Source: a virus. Taken from it: a stretch of DNA of 56,930 nt. Location of the stretch: positions 1 to 56,930 of IMG/VR virus record IMGVR_UViG_3300023087_000017; one strand, 5' to 3'. The notes under the pieces are model-generated. The model worked only from the letters and a program-made list of their open reading frames with translations, did not search any database and was not told the origin of the DNA. The translations under genes and the position numbers were made by a program. Shown piece after piece: positions 8,801 to 16,536 of this stretch (positions are counted from its first letter, which is position 1; each line of letters begins with the position of its first letter).

Positions 8801-11312
8801 CAATGCTTCTCTATCTTCAGCCACTGAAATGAGAATCAGTGATACTACTCAGAATGGTGCAAACCTTGATACACTTCTGAATAATTATATTCTGAACAAC
8901 CCAGGGCCCATCAAAGGCTTTTATAAGATCATTTCAATTAATGATCCTACGAAATATGTTGTTTATTCTATTACTGGTGGATCAAGCACTCTCACACAAT
9001 TTGTAATAAACAGTACATATGTTACAGCCTCTACCGGTGCTGATGCTACATATTTTGGAAACAACCCAGCGCTATTCATTACCTTCAGTAGAAATGGAGA
9101 TGACGGGCCACAAGGTGTTCAAGGTTATCAAGGTACTCAGGGCATTCAAGGTATTCAAGGTATTCCCGGCCAAGGCACACAAGGTTTCCAAGGTACTCAG
9201 GGTATTCAAGGTGGCCAAGGTGATCAGGGTGAAGCTGGTGCCTTCGGCGGTGTAACATTTGACTATACATTCAGAACTGATACGAATCTAACTTCGGTCG
9301 CCCCCGGCGAAATAGAGCTCAACAATGCAGCTGCAAATATTGCCACACAGATGGCAATTCACCACAGGGACGATAACTTTATTGATATCAGTCAATATTT
9401 AGCTACGATTGATGATTCTACAAGCCCCATTAAAGGACACTTTAGAATCTCAGAAGTAGGCACACCATCTAATTTCGTTCTCTTCACAATAAGTTCGATG
9501 ACCGTTGGTGGTAGCTTCAATACCATAACATGTTCATATGTTGACGGGTCTCTTGGTTCCGGCACATTTACAGACCAGGCAGATGTTGTAATTACATTTG
9601 CTCGAACAGGTGATCAAGGGCCTCCTGGTGCTCAAGGAGCTCAAGGACCTCAGGGTACCCAAGGTTTCCAAGGTAACCAAGGTATTGCTGGAGACGGTAA
9701 TCAAGGTACTCAGGGACCTCAAGGTTTCCAAGGTACCCAAGGCTTTACTGGTGGCCCAGGTGACGAAGGGCCACAAGGACCACAAGGCCCTCAAGGATTC
9801 CAAGGTATTCAAGGTTTTGAAGGTAGCCAAGGGCCTTCGGGTGCTGGTTCTCAAGGCCCACAGGGAATGCAAGGAATGCAGGGTGTTCAAGGCTTTGTAG
9901 GATCTGGTGGTGATGGTAACCAAGGACCTCAAGGTTTCCAAGGAATGCAGGGAACACAAGGGGTTCAAGGTTTCCAAGGTATTTCTGGTGGTGATGGACA
10001 ACCAGGTGGCCCAGGTTCTCAAGGACCTCAGGGCACCCAAGGTATCCAAGGTACTCAAGGTATCAGTGGTGATGGAGGCGATGGATCACAGGGTGCTCAG
10101 GGACCACAAGGTTTCCAAGGTATTCAAGGTATTCAAGGTATTACTGCGTCAGGTGGTGTAGGGCCGCAGGGACCACAAGGTACTCAAGGTGTTCAAGGTA
10201 TACAAGGATTTGGCCAAGAAGGTGGTCAGGGTACTCAGGGTTTACAAGGACTACAAGGTATACAGGGGCCCCTTGGTACTGCAAGTACCGGCGCACAAGG
10301 TATGCAGGGTACTCAGGGCTGGGAGGGCCCTCAGGGTTCTATAGGGATCGGTGATCCCGGTACACAAGGCCCTCAGGGTATTCAAGGTATCCAAGGTTCA
10401 CAAGGTACTACAGGCTCCGGTGCAGATGGTTCTCAAGGCTTCCAAGGGACACAAGGTACCCAAGGCTTTACGGGTGCTCAAGGTAATCAAGGTTTTACCG
10501 GAGCAGGAGATGTTGGAGCTCAAGGTGCTCAAGGCCCTCAAGGTACTATTGGTCTCACTGGCTCACAGGGTGCTCAAGGATTTGAAGGCGCAGGTGATGA
10601 AGGCGCTCAGGGACCACAAGGTACTCAGGGCATACAAGGTGACTTTGGACCACAAGGTACTACTGGTGCGGGTGCTCAGGGTGCTATTGGTTTCCAAGGA
10701 TTCACTGGTTTCCAAGGTACTCAGGGCTTTACAGGTAGTGCAGGTGCTTCAACATCTATTGATGTACAAGATGTTCATACCTCTGGTCTTCAAAGTACCG
10801 ACCTACTCGTAACCTTTGTTCAAGGCGGAACCGGTAATAGACCTTTGTATGCTACACTGACACCCAACCCAGCACCAAGTGCCGGTGCTCAGAATTTCCT
10901 ATACAGAGCTGACCAAGATAAACTATCAGTAGAGAATATCTTTGTTGGAGGCACAATTACTCAAGATACTGGTGCTTCATGGACTGCTTCAGATGGTACT
11001 TTAAATATAACCGGAAGTCTTGAAGCTTCAAATGATTTGATTACAGCTTCTGATGCAAGATATAAAGAAAATGTTATTGATATCGAAAATGCCCTAAGCA
11101 AGGTCTTGGCAATGAGAGGTGTCAATTATAACATGATAGGTGATGATACACAGAAAATTGGTTTGATCGCACAAGAAGTGCAAGAGGTCATACCAGAAGT
11201 TGTATCTAATAATAATGATAGACTTGGGGTTTCATACGGTAATATAGTCGCACTATTGATCGAAGCCATTAAGGAGCAACAGGCACAGCTTGACGATTTG
11301 AGAGGTAAGTAA
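5859..11312 (+). CDS. Collagen-like long fibre with C-terminal S74 intramolecular chaperone
   Basis: An 1,817-residue fibre. After a short N-terminal domain (about 1-56), Gly-X-Gln collagen tracts alternate with globular inserts. One insert is small (about 80-135) and six are related, of about 125-150 residues, most starting GG(V/L)xFxY and ending near ITFxRTGDQG. A long collagen stalk (about residues 1250-1628) leads to a beta head and an S74 endosialidase-type chaperone that begins S1731-DARYKEN and ends in a helix (IEAIKEQQAQ). In this family the Ser of the S-D-x-R-x-K motif makes the chaperone cleave itself off after trimer folding, so the last 87 residues are probably released. The start overlaps the previous gene by 11 bases, and GGAAGAG lies just upstream. 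It is probably a trimeric receptor-binding or side fibre. Confidence 0.9.
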   Translation: MSTRFRSIGSKTITLGQGIPQQFPIQLDPAPFEGAIVYADNGTIKLSNGTAWVDVGAGPQGVQGFTGTQGVQGIQGEYGPGFTIIGSVPDVDAGGDPQATLNAAFPSPNIGEGVIDDTDDELWIWDGTNWINIGSFRGVQGLQGTQGVQGLQGTLGEKGIQGTRGYRGPQGTQGTQGFQGVQGFQGNQGIQGVQGPQASQGTQGIQGNQGLQGLQGVQGPQASQGTQGFQGNQGMQGFNGDDAGSVYEYRLLNSNIEADPGSGQMIWNLPSNPTDTFSTTTRIWIDDEAFYGVNMEGIYSAIAAADSVNKAYMKVTKRGQPDDYVVFTIQAISDSTGYWQLDVTFIAGNAIRENFVEETSPGVFTSYPLLVDFSISGDKGIQGDQGTQGFQGLQGPQGPQGMQGTQGVQGVQGPQGLTGNQGTVGAYGGVTFRYEYNALDVTNTDPTPGFLKGDNAILGNATELYIDVTDADGVTISAMLADFYASSNPNSKGYLKLADASNVYNYALFEVTGGNLVGTAGTGYHAVAVNSLVTGQTYSNGTDFRISFIRTGDQGIQGNQGTQGIQGFQGSQGTQGFQGSQGTQGIQGVQGPQGLQGTQGFQGTQGTQGIQGLQGVQGSVGDFGGLTFDYTFDSATTDADPGQGNLRFDNAAFDSATKMYIDDLDDAANDLSPLFTELDINASGVKGLFRIINAADVTEFATFNYTEITDSTGYHTFDVAHIAGVTSFTNGADIRITFVRTGDPGPQGAQGSQGPQGTQGFQGVQGLQGIQGTQGIQGTQGIQGMQGTVGDHGGLSWNYLFDSNTSSGSAPVANSWKIDNSNITLATKLVIDDIPDDAYSNELDDFFTYLGAIPGSPKGHILIESTADNDGPAGHHFVVYEFTAFNWDSASELYGIFDVNYIASGAVTSNNWNNVESDHGPDTLVHFIPAGPQGTQGPQGTQGFTGIQGGAGASGGVTFEYEFDTDTGTSLLGAPGLLKFNNASLSSATEMRISDTTQNGANLDTLLNNYILNNPGPIKGFYKIISINDPTKYVVYSITGGSSTLTQFVINSTYVTASTGADATYFGNNPALFITFSRNGDDGPQGVQGYQGTQGIQGIQGIPGQGTQGFQGTQGIQGGQGDQGEAGAFGGVTFDYTFRTDTNLTSVAPGEIELNNAAANIATQMAIHHRDDNFIDISQYLATIDDSTSPIKGHFRISEVGTPSNFVLFTISSMTVGGSFNTITCSYVDGSLGSGTFTDQADVVITFARTGDQGPPGAQGAQGPQGTQGFQGNQGIAGDGNQGTQGPQGFQGTQGFTGGPGDEGPQGPQGPQGFQGIQGFEGSQGPSGAGSQGPQGMQGMQGVQGFVGSGGDGNQGPQGFQGMQGTQGVQGFQGISGGDGQPGGPGSQGPQGTQGIQGTQGISGDGGDGSQGAQGPQGFQGIQGIQGITASGGVGPQGPQGTQGVQGIQGFGQEGGQGTQGLQGLQGIQGPLGTASTGAQGMQGTQGWEGPQGSIGIGDPGTQGPQGIQGIQGSQGTTGSGADGSQGFQGTQGTQGFTGAQGNQGFTGAGDVGAQGAQGPQGTIGLTGSQGAQGFEGAGDEGAQGPQGTQGIQGDFGPQGTTGAGAQGAIGFQGFTGFQGTQGFTGSAGASTSIDVQDVHTSGLQSTDLLVTFVQGGTGNRPLYATLTPNPAPSAGAQNFLYRADQDKLSVENIFVGGTITQDTGASWTASDGTLNITGSLEASNDLITASDARYKENVIDIENALSKVLAMRGVNYNMIGDDTQKIGLIAQEVQEVIPEVVSNNNDRLGVSYGNIVALLIEAIKEQQAQLDDLRGK
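6028..10740 (+). repeat. Interrupted Gly-X-Gln collagen-like tracts
   Basis: Collagen tracts lie at about 6028-6095, 6265-6580, 6985-7130, 7515-7720, 8085-8230, 8650-8720, 9100-9235 and 9610-10740. At the DNA level they are imperfect 9-base repeats of the type GGT-NNN-CAA. Gln occupies nearly every third position of the triplet where animal collagen has Pro or hydroxyproline. The unit GPQASQGTQG, which breaks the triplet phase, occurs twice (near 6445 and 6515). Confidence 0.9.
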
Positions 11313-11315
11313 ATA

Positions 11316-12005
11316 ATGGCTCTACAGACTAGTGGCGCGATTAGTATCAATGATTTAAGAAATGAATTTGGTCTCGGCGGAACTCGAGGCCTTAATTCAT
11401 TTTATGCTGATTCTTCAGACCCTTGGATCGGTACAATTCCCACCAGCGGCACCATTGCCATGAATGATTTCTATGGTTCTAGTGTTAGAACTGCACGGCT
11501 GGGAAGGCCGGGGTTTGGTGACGCAGCAACTTCTACTGGTTATCTTAATCGCAGAATAGGATGGTCGCGACAAGATGGAAGCCAATTCTATCTTTATGAA
11601 TATGGTAGTACGAATGCAGCATTCGGTAGTATTACGAGATCCACAAGCTTATCTACTACTGCACAGCTTGGTGGTATTTGGATAACTCAATATTGGTACG
11701 GTTCCGGCCCGTCCCGGCCGATCTTTAGTATCTCCCATAGAAGTAGCTCGGACAGTGGATGGACTACCGTACGGTTAAAAGGACCTTCATTTCCTAGCGG
11801 TGGCCAGGTGCAATTCTCACTTAACAGAACATCGAGATATACTTTTGCCCGACACTCATACGGTACTACTGAACAAAGAAATTATTATGCTTGGCGATAT
11901 GTTTGGTGGCAGAGTAGCGGCATGAGCTCTTTACTCACTTCTATTGCTAATTTGTTTGTATATTGCAGAATATATAATAGATCCCTTTATGTAAAATTTG
12001 AATGA
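11316..12005 (+). CDS. Fibre-associated or tip-type protein
   Basis: A 229-residue protein. The N-terminal 55 residues (MALQTSGAISINDLRNEFGL, then IPTSGTIAMNDFYG) match a leader motif I know from many phage tail or fibre proteins, in which 'sGxIsxNDi' units precede a variable domain. The remaining 170 residues are rich in Ser, Tyr, Trp and Arg, a composition typical of ligand-binding surfaces. It follows the S74 fibre gene by only 3 bases, the position where T4 relatives often place a tip or assembly protein. The role as adhesin or tip is inferred, and no catalytic motif is visible. Confidence 0.7.
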   Translation: MALQTSGAISINDLRNEFGLGGTRGLNSFYADSSDPWIGTIPTSGTIAMNDFYGSSVRTARLGRPGFGDAATSTGYLNRRIGWSRQDGSQFYLYEYGSTNAAFGSITRSTSLSTTAQLGGIWITQYWYGSGPSRPIFSISHRSSSDSGWTTVRLKGPSFPSGGQVQFSLNRTSRYTFARHSYGTTEQRNYYAWRYVWWQSSGMSSLLTSIANLFVYCRIYNRSLYVKFE

Positions 12006-12013
12006 GGCTATAG

Positions 12014-12544
12014 ATGATTACTTACAAAATATTAAGAGTGAATACCGCAACTCAAACTGTTCAGATTCGTTATTCGAAAGATAACTATGATGATTTCTAT
12101 GCGCAATACACTTACGATATTCCTTTCACCGAAGAAAAATTGCACCAATTGGCAAAAACTCAAATAGAGGAAGCAGCACATCATTGGCAATTGGCTGATG
12201 ATGCACAAGATTTTCAAATAGAACAGGATACAGGTGTAGTCAAGGATAGAATTTATGAAGCCACACCTGATTATGATCACCTAACACATACAATAGAACC
12301 TGTTATTACGGAAACGGAAACCACCGAAACATACGGCTACAGGGTAGTAGAGTTAAGCTCTGATCAAAAGGCATTTAATATTAGAAATCAGAGAGATGGT
12401 TTTCTTTTTGAAACTGATATCTATGCACTTTCTGATAGAACAATGTCAGATGAGATGATTGCTTATCGACAAGGATTAAGAGATATGACAGATCAAGAAG
12501 GGTTTCCCGATAACGTTATTTGGCCGGTTCGTCCGATAGATTAA
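12014..12544 (+). CDS. Hypothetical protein in the fibre cluster
   Basis: A 176-residue acidic protein (MITYKILRVNTATQTVQIRY) that I do not recognise. The first 35 residues look like beta strands, the middle (ITxTETTETYGYRVV) is beta-like, and a helical stretch occupies about residues 35-65. It lies 8 bases after the tip-type gene and 1 base before the glycosyltransferase-like gene, so it is probably co-transcribed with both. A chaperone or adaptor for the adjacent fibre is possible but unsupported. Confidence 0.65.
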   Translation: MITYKILRVNTATQTVQIRYSKDNYDDFYAQYTYDIPFTEEKLHQLAKTQIEEAAHHWQLADDAQDFQIEQDTGVVKDRIYEATPDYDHLTHTIEPVITETETTETYGYRVVELSSDQKAFNIRNQRDGFLFETDIYALSDRTMSDEMIAYRQGLRDMTDQEGFPDNVIWPVRPID

Positions 12545-12545
12545 A

Positions 12546-13604
12546 ATGAGCTCCCTTAAGTTTTATGTCTTAACATGCAGGAATTTATTTGCCTTAAAAA
12601 GACATGAAAAAACTATTCCAAAAGAAGATTTGTGTATTATCATTAATACACAAAATTCTACCTACGAAGCTGAAGCAGTTTCTTATTGCCAAACTGCTGG
12701 AATCGAATATCACGTAACTGCCAGTGACGGTACTGCTGCTACTGGTAAAAACTTTTTCTGCGACATATTCGAAGCCTCTACCAATGATTATGCTGTTTTA
12801 ATTGACGGTGATGATTTCATCACACCACATGGTGTATGGACATATAAGCAGGTTGCGGCAATGCCCACACCACCGGATGTTGTAGCACTTGAATATCAAT
12901 ATGCATTCTATAGGGCTTGGGGTTATACTCCAGTTATTCCAGCACAGGTAGAAGATTGGAGCATATATGACCCGGATCGTGTACCAGCATGGGGTACACG
13001 ATGTTTCACTAAACCAAAAGTTTGGTGGGAAGAAGCACTGTCAGGAGATCTCATTAAAGTTGGAGAAAATGAACCAGACGATTTTGCTCAAACTCTTCAT
13101 GACATTCATAAAGCATGGGCAATTCACTGTCACAAATATATCAATGAATGGGAAACACATTGTAGGCTGGTATTTTTCTCTAAGAAGGCTGTCGATGGCT
13201 TCAGATTCGATAATCAATACAGGGTGGGCGAAGATACATTAATGTATTTTGAATTAAAACATGCACACATGCAGGGTAATCTTGTAATGAAACACCTATT
13301 CGATAGATATCCTACTTATGTGTATGACACAAGAATAGGTGGTGTGGTAGAAGAAGCCAGAGATGAAGCCGGTACTGATCGTGGCTTTGTTCAATGGCTT
13401 ACACTTCTAGTTCAAGGTTATGATGAATTGGAATTGGCTGGTAAAATGCACGAAGAAAAATTGCCAGAATTAAAGGTACACACTTACACTGCACCAGAAG
13501 ATACTTTTAATGCAGATGACTGGGATATAATTTGGCCAGAAGGTTACAGACCAGATGTAATGGGTCTCGTTAACTATCCAGGTAAAAGATTCATCAAACT
13601 ATAA
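12546..13604 (+). CDS. GT-A-fold glycosyltransferase-like protein
   Basis: A 352-residue protein. The first 100 residues have the layout of a family-2-type GT-A nucleotide-sugar domain: a beta strand at the start (KFYVLTCRN), alternating strand-helix segments (LCIIINTQNS, AGIEYHVTASDGT), and an acidic metal-site motif D87-G-D-D90 after a hydrophobic strand (DYAVLIDGDD). The C-terminal part has no motif I can name. Catalytic activity is inferred; the donor and acceptor are unknown. The start lies 1 base after the previous stop. An enzyme placed among fibre genes suggests either virion-protein glycosylation or modification of host surface sugar. Confidence 0.65.
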   Translation: MSSLKFYVLTCRNLFALKRHEKTIPKEDLCIIINTQNSTYEAEAVSYCQTAGIEYHVTASDGTAATGKNFFCDIFEASTNDYAVLIDGDDFITPHGVWTYKQVAAMPTPPDVVALEYQYAFYRAWGYTPVIPAQVEDWSIYDPDRVPAWGTRCFTKPKVWWEEALSGDLIKVGENEPDDFAQTLHDIHKAWAIHCHKYINEWETHCRLVFFSKKAVDGFRFDNQYRVGEDTLMYFELKHAHMQGNLVMKHLFDRYPTYVYDTRIGGVVEEARDEAGTDRGFVQWLTLLVQGYDELELAGKMHEEKLPELKVHTYTAPEDTFNADDWDIIWPEGYRPDVMGLVNYPGKRFIKL

Positions 13605-13639
13605 TCCTCCTAGTCTTTCAGTTCCTTTATTCTAGTAAT

Positions 13640-13647
13640 TATAAATA
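13640..13647 (+). promoter_or_regulatory. T4-type late promoter (TATAAATA)
   Basis: An exact match to the T4 late -10 motif, 26 bases before the ATG of the next gene and inside a 61-base gap with no other coding potential. In T4 such sites are read by the gp55 sigma factor with the gp45 clamp. Confidence 0.75.
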
Positions 13648-13665
13648 CACTAAAAAGGAATTGTC

Positions 13666-14061
13666 ATGTCCTCAAGAGCAAATATTTACATTGATCAAGC
13701 AGCAGACTTTCGTGTCAGCCTCGAGTTATTCGATGCAGATGACGACGAGCTGGTGATCGATAGCTATAATTTCTTTGCAAGTATGAGAAAAACCTACGGT
13801 ACTACTAAAATATGTGATTTCGATGTTGAAAAGAATGGTAATGATATAACCTTGGTGCTTGCAGATGAACTTACAAAAACTCTCAAGCCCGGTAAATATC
13901 AGTATGATGTATTGATGGAAAAGCCAACCGGTGAGATCTCAAAGATTGCGGAAGGTCTTGCAATCGTGGTGGACACAATAACAGACACAACAACATACAC
14001 ACCCAGTTCAACCAATACACCTCCTACTGGAGATGGTGTGGCTGATGGTGGATCATTCTAA
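13666..14061 (+). CDS. Small virion protein with Ig/BppU-like N-terminal pattern
   Basis: A 131-residue protein preceded by its own late promoter and a purine-rich site (AAAAAGGAA). Residues 1-110 are a predicted beta sandwich (IYIDQAADFRVSLELFDADD, then SMRKTYGTT and KPGKYQYDVLM). This layout resembles the N-terminal domain of phage baseplate upper proteins and similar small Ig-like virion proteins. The tail is a Thr/Pro/Gly linker (TPSSTNTPPTGDG). The role is probably structural; the family assignment is tentative. Confidence 0.65.
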   Translation: MSSRANIYIDQAADFRVSLELFDADDDELVIDSYNFFASMRKTYGTTKICDFDVEKNGNDITLVLADELTKTLKPGKYQYDVLMEKPTGEISKIAEGLAIVVDTITDTTTYTPSSTNTPPTGDGVADGGSF

Positions 14062-14078
14062 TATAGAGGAATACGTAG

Positions 14079-16463
14079 ATGGCTTTCATAACGATTCTAC
14101 ACAAAAGAAGCAATGTAGAAGATAGACGCCCGACGACAGAGGATTTATTTGAGGGCGAACTTGCACTCAACACTTTTGACGGAAAATTATTTTTTAAGAC
14201 TGTTAAAAATGGGGTAGAGAATGTCATCGAAATTGGTGAGAATTTTGATGGTCAATATTCTAATCTTACAGGTGCACCTACATTATTGAGTTCATTCACC
14301 AATGACCCTGGTTATATTACAGATTACACAGTCACACTTGCGGATGTAACACAACACGAATCCGGCATCACGATCACAGAATCACAGATCAGTGATCTAC
14401 AAAATTACCTCACGGCTGTTTCTTTTGGACAAGTTACTGACAAGCCTACTACATTGGCAGGATATGGAATTACAGATGCAGCCACAGCTGCACAGGGTGC
14501 TCTAGCAGATACTGCACTTCAACCAGGTAGAAATATTAGCACATTGCAAAACAATGTAGGATATCTCACCTCGGTTTCGAATACAGACGTTACTCAACAC
14601 CAGACAGATATTATCATCACGGAATCTCAAATTAGTGATTTACGACCATATCTCTTATCTGTATCGAGCAGTGACGTTACTCAACATCAAGCTGATCTTC
14701 AGCTAACACAGTCTCAGATTACTGATTTCTATGTATCAAATAACGATGTAACACAACATCAGTCGGAGATTCGAATTACTGAATCTCAAATTACAGACTT
14801 AAAGACATATGCCACTGCTGATAATGCAATGAATTTTACCAATAAGACTGGTAATATTACACAGTGGACCAATGATGCCAATTATATCACAAATGCTCAA
14901 GAAATCAATGATCTAACTGCAAATGTTACTTGGACCACGGTACCGGATCCTTACATATCTCAGTCTGCTGTCGTACAGCATGAACGTCAATTAATTATCT
15001 TTGAGAATCAGATTGGTGATTTACAGGATTATCTGACAGCAGTTTCTAATACTGATGTAACTCAACATCAATCTGATATTCGATTAAATCAGTCTCAAAT
15101 CGTTGATTTTGCTGTAACCAATACAGACGTTACTCAACACCAAACGGACATTAGAATCACTGAGTCTCAGATTACAGATTTACAAGCATATCTGACTTCT
15201 GAAACGACAACATCACTGGTTGCAAATACTGTAAGTCAAGAATTACTCTTCACAGATGAAACCGGTGCAGTCAATTCAGTTGATCTAAGTTGGGCTGTAG
15301 ATGATACAAATCTTGCAAGATTGGTTTCGGGTACATTAGATGCCAATACAGGTATTGCTACATTTACAAGAGATGATGCCAGCACATTCACGGTTAATTT
15401 CAATCCGTTATTCGATGATACCAATTTGACCAGAATTAATGCTGCTTCTTTCGATACAGCAAATGGTGTATTGACTCTTACAAGAACTGATGCCACAGAA
15501 GTTACCGTAGACCTCGATGGAAGATTTTTGACAGAGGTTACAAATACAGCAGTAACAGCTCATCAGTCTGATCTTCAAATTACCGAATCTCAGATTACAG
15601 ACCTGCAAGCTTATATCACAGATTACACGGTCACGGTTGGTGATGTAACTCAACACCAAGGTGCTCTTCAGATTCTAGAGTCACAGGTCGTTGGTCTTGG
15701 GCCATATGCTCCATTATCTAATGGTGTGGTACCAGATGCTAATATTTCAAACACATCGATCATTCAGCACCAATCGGAACTGACAATTACAGAAAGTCAG
15801 ATTTCAGATTTGGGTTCTTATCTCACTGCTGAGGCAGATACGCTGGACGATGTAATTGGTAGGGGTGCAACCACAACCACTACGGCTGTGATCCCATTCC
15901 TTTATGCTAATCAAGCAGCATTCCCTGACGCATCTACATATCACGGTGCAATTGCTCACAGTCATGCCGATGGTGCAATGTATTTTGCTCATAGCGGCTC
16001 TTGGAATTTGTTGGCGAATGACACATCTAATCGTAGGGTTGATATCGGCCGAGACAGAGACGATAGTTTTGCAAGGTCATTGAATGTAACCGGTCCTATT
16101 ACATGGGCTGGAAGTCTTGATACCATGGTTGGTCGTGGTGTTACTGGTGCAACAACCTATACGGATAGATTCTCAATTAAGCATAGTATTACTGGTGCTA
16201 CTGACGATATCCAAATTGAACTTGTCCCAGGCAATGGTGCTGGTGGTAGAGGCAGTGTGGGTGTTATTGGTGGTTTGAAGGTCACAGACGAGATCGAAAC
16301 TGCTTCAACCTTAAATCTAACTCCATTATCTGCTGCACCTTCAAGTCCGGTGGCAGGAATGTTTGCTGTTGCGGATTATACTAACTGGGATCCGGCATCA
16401 TCATCTACACCAAGGCCATATCCAGTATTTTATGATGGAGCGGTCTGGAATCCGCTGTATTAA
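14079..16463 (+). CDS. Fibre protein with GELALNT N-terminus and ten VTQHQ repeats
   Basis: A 794-residue protein. The N-terminus (HKRSNVEDRRPTTEDL, then GELALNTFDGKLFFK) matches the short attachment domain seen at the start of many phage fibres, including the Mtd N-terminal type. About residues 89-580 hold ten repeats of the form DVTQHQxDIxITESQIxDLxxYL, mixed with two or three related beta segments (RLVSGTLDANTGIATFTR / RINAASFDTANGVLTLTR). The C-terminal 200 residues form a beta-rich head (MFAVADYTNWDPAS; FYDGAVWNPLY). No S74 chaperone is present. The repeats probably form a trimeric stalk. It shares its N-terminal type with the gene at 21181, so both may dock on the same kind of site. Confidence 0.8.
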   Translation: MAFITILHKRSNVEDRRPTTEDLFEGELALNTFDGKLFFKTVKNGVENVIEIGENFDGQYSNLTGAPTLLSSFTNDPGYITDYTVTLADVTQHESGITITESQISDLQNYLTAVSFGQVTDKPTTLAGYGITDAATAAQGALADTALQPGRNISTLQNNVGYLTSVSNTDVTQHQTDIIITESQISDLRPYLLSVSSSDVTQHQADLQLTQSQITDFYVSNNDVTQHQSEIRITESQITDLKTYATADNAMNFTNKTGNITQWTNDANYITNAQEINDLTANVTWTTVPDPYISQSAVVQHERQLIIFENQIGDLQDYLTAVSNTDVTQHQSDIRLNQSQIVDFAVTNTDVTQHQTDIRITESQITDLQAYLTSETTTSLVANTVSQELLFTDETGAVNSVDLSWAVDDTNLARLVSGTLDANTGIATFTRDDASTFTVNFNPLFDDTNLTRINAASFDTANGVLTLTRTDATEVTVDLDGRFLTEVTNTAVTAHQSDLQITESQITDLQAYITDYTVTVGDVTQHQGALQILESQVVGLGPYAPLSNGVVPDANISNTSIIQHQSELTITESQISDLGSYLTAEADTLDDVIGRGATTTTTAVIPFLYANQAAFPDASTYHGAIAHSHADGAMYFAHSGSWNLLANDTSNRRVDIGRDRDDSFARSLNVTGPITWAGSLDTMVGRGVTGATTYTDRFSIKHSITGATDDIQIELVPGNGAGGRGSVGVIGGLKVTDEIETASTLNLTPLSAAPSSPVAGMFAVADYTNWDPASSSTPRPYPVFYDGAVWNPLY
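14343..15822 (+). repeat. Ten VTQHQ-ITESQI stalk repeats
   Basis: Ten imperfect copies of a unit of about 23 residues, core (D/N)VTQHQ-x(2-3)-I-x-ITESQI-x-DL, separated by linkers of variable length. Two copies are degenerate (VVQHERQLIIFENQI; SIIQHQSELTITESQI). Confidence 0.85.
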
Positions 16464-16477
16464 GATCAGGCTAAAAC

Positions 16478-16485
16478 CATAAATA
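16478..16485 (+). promoter_or_regulatory. Probable late promoter (CATAAATA)
   Basis: A one-base variant of TATAAATA in the 73-base gap before the gene at 16537, at a spacing of 59 bases. Confidence 0.55.
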
Positions 16486-16536
16486 GCTCAGGTACTTCTA
16501 TGACTAAAGCTATATAAGAATAACAGGACATAAGGG

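Noticed and set aside
9534-10058. Reverse-strand reading frame of 174 codons in the collagen region, rich in Leu/Thr/Ser (TLETLGTLRSLSTL pattern)
   Set aside because: It is the mirror of the 9-base Gly-X-Gln repeats on the + strand. It has no ribosome site, its composition is purely periodic, and all genes in the window are on the + strand.
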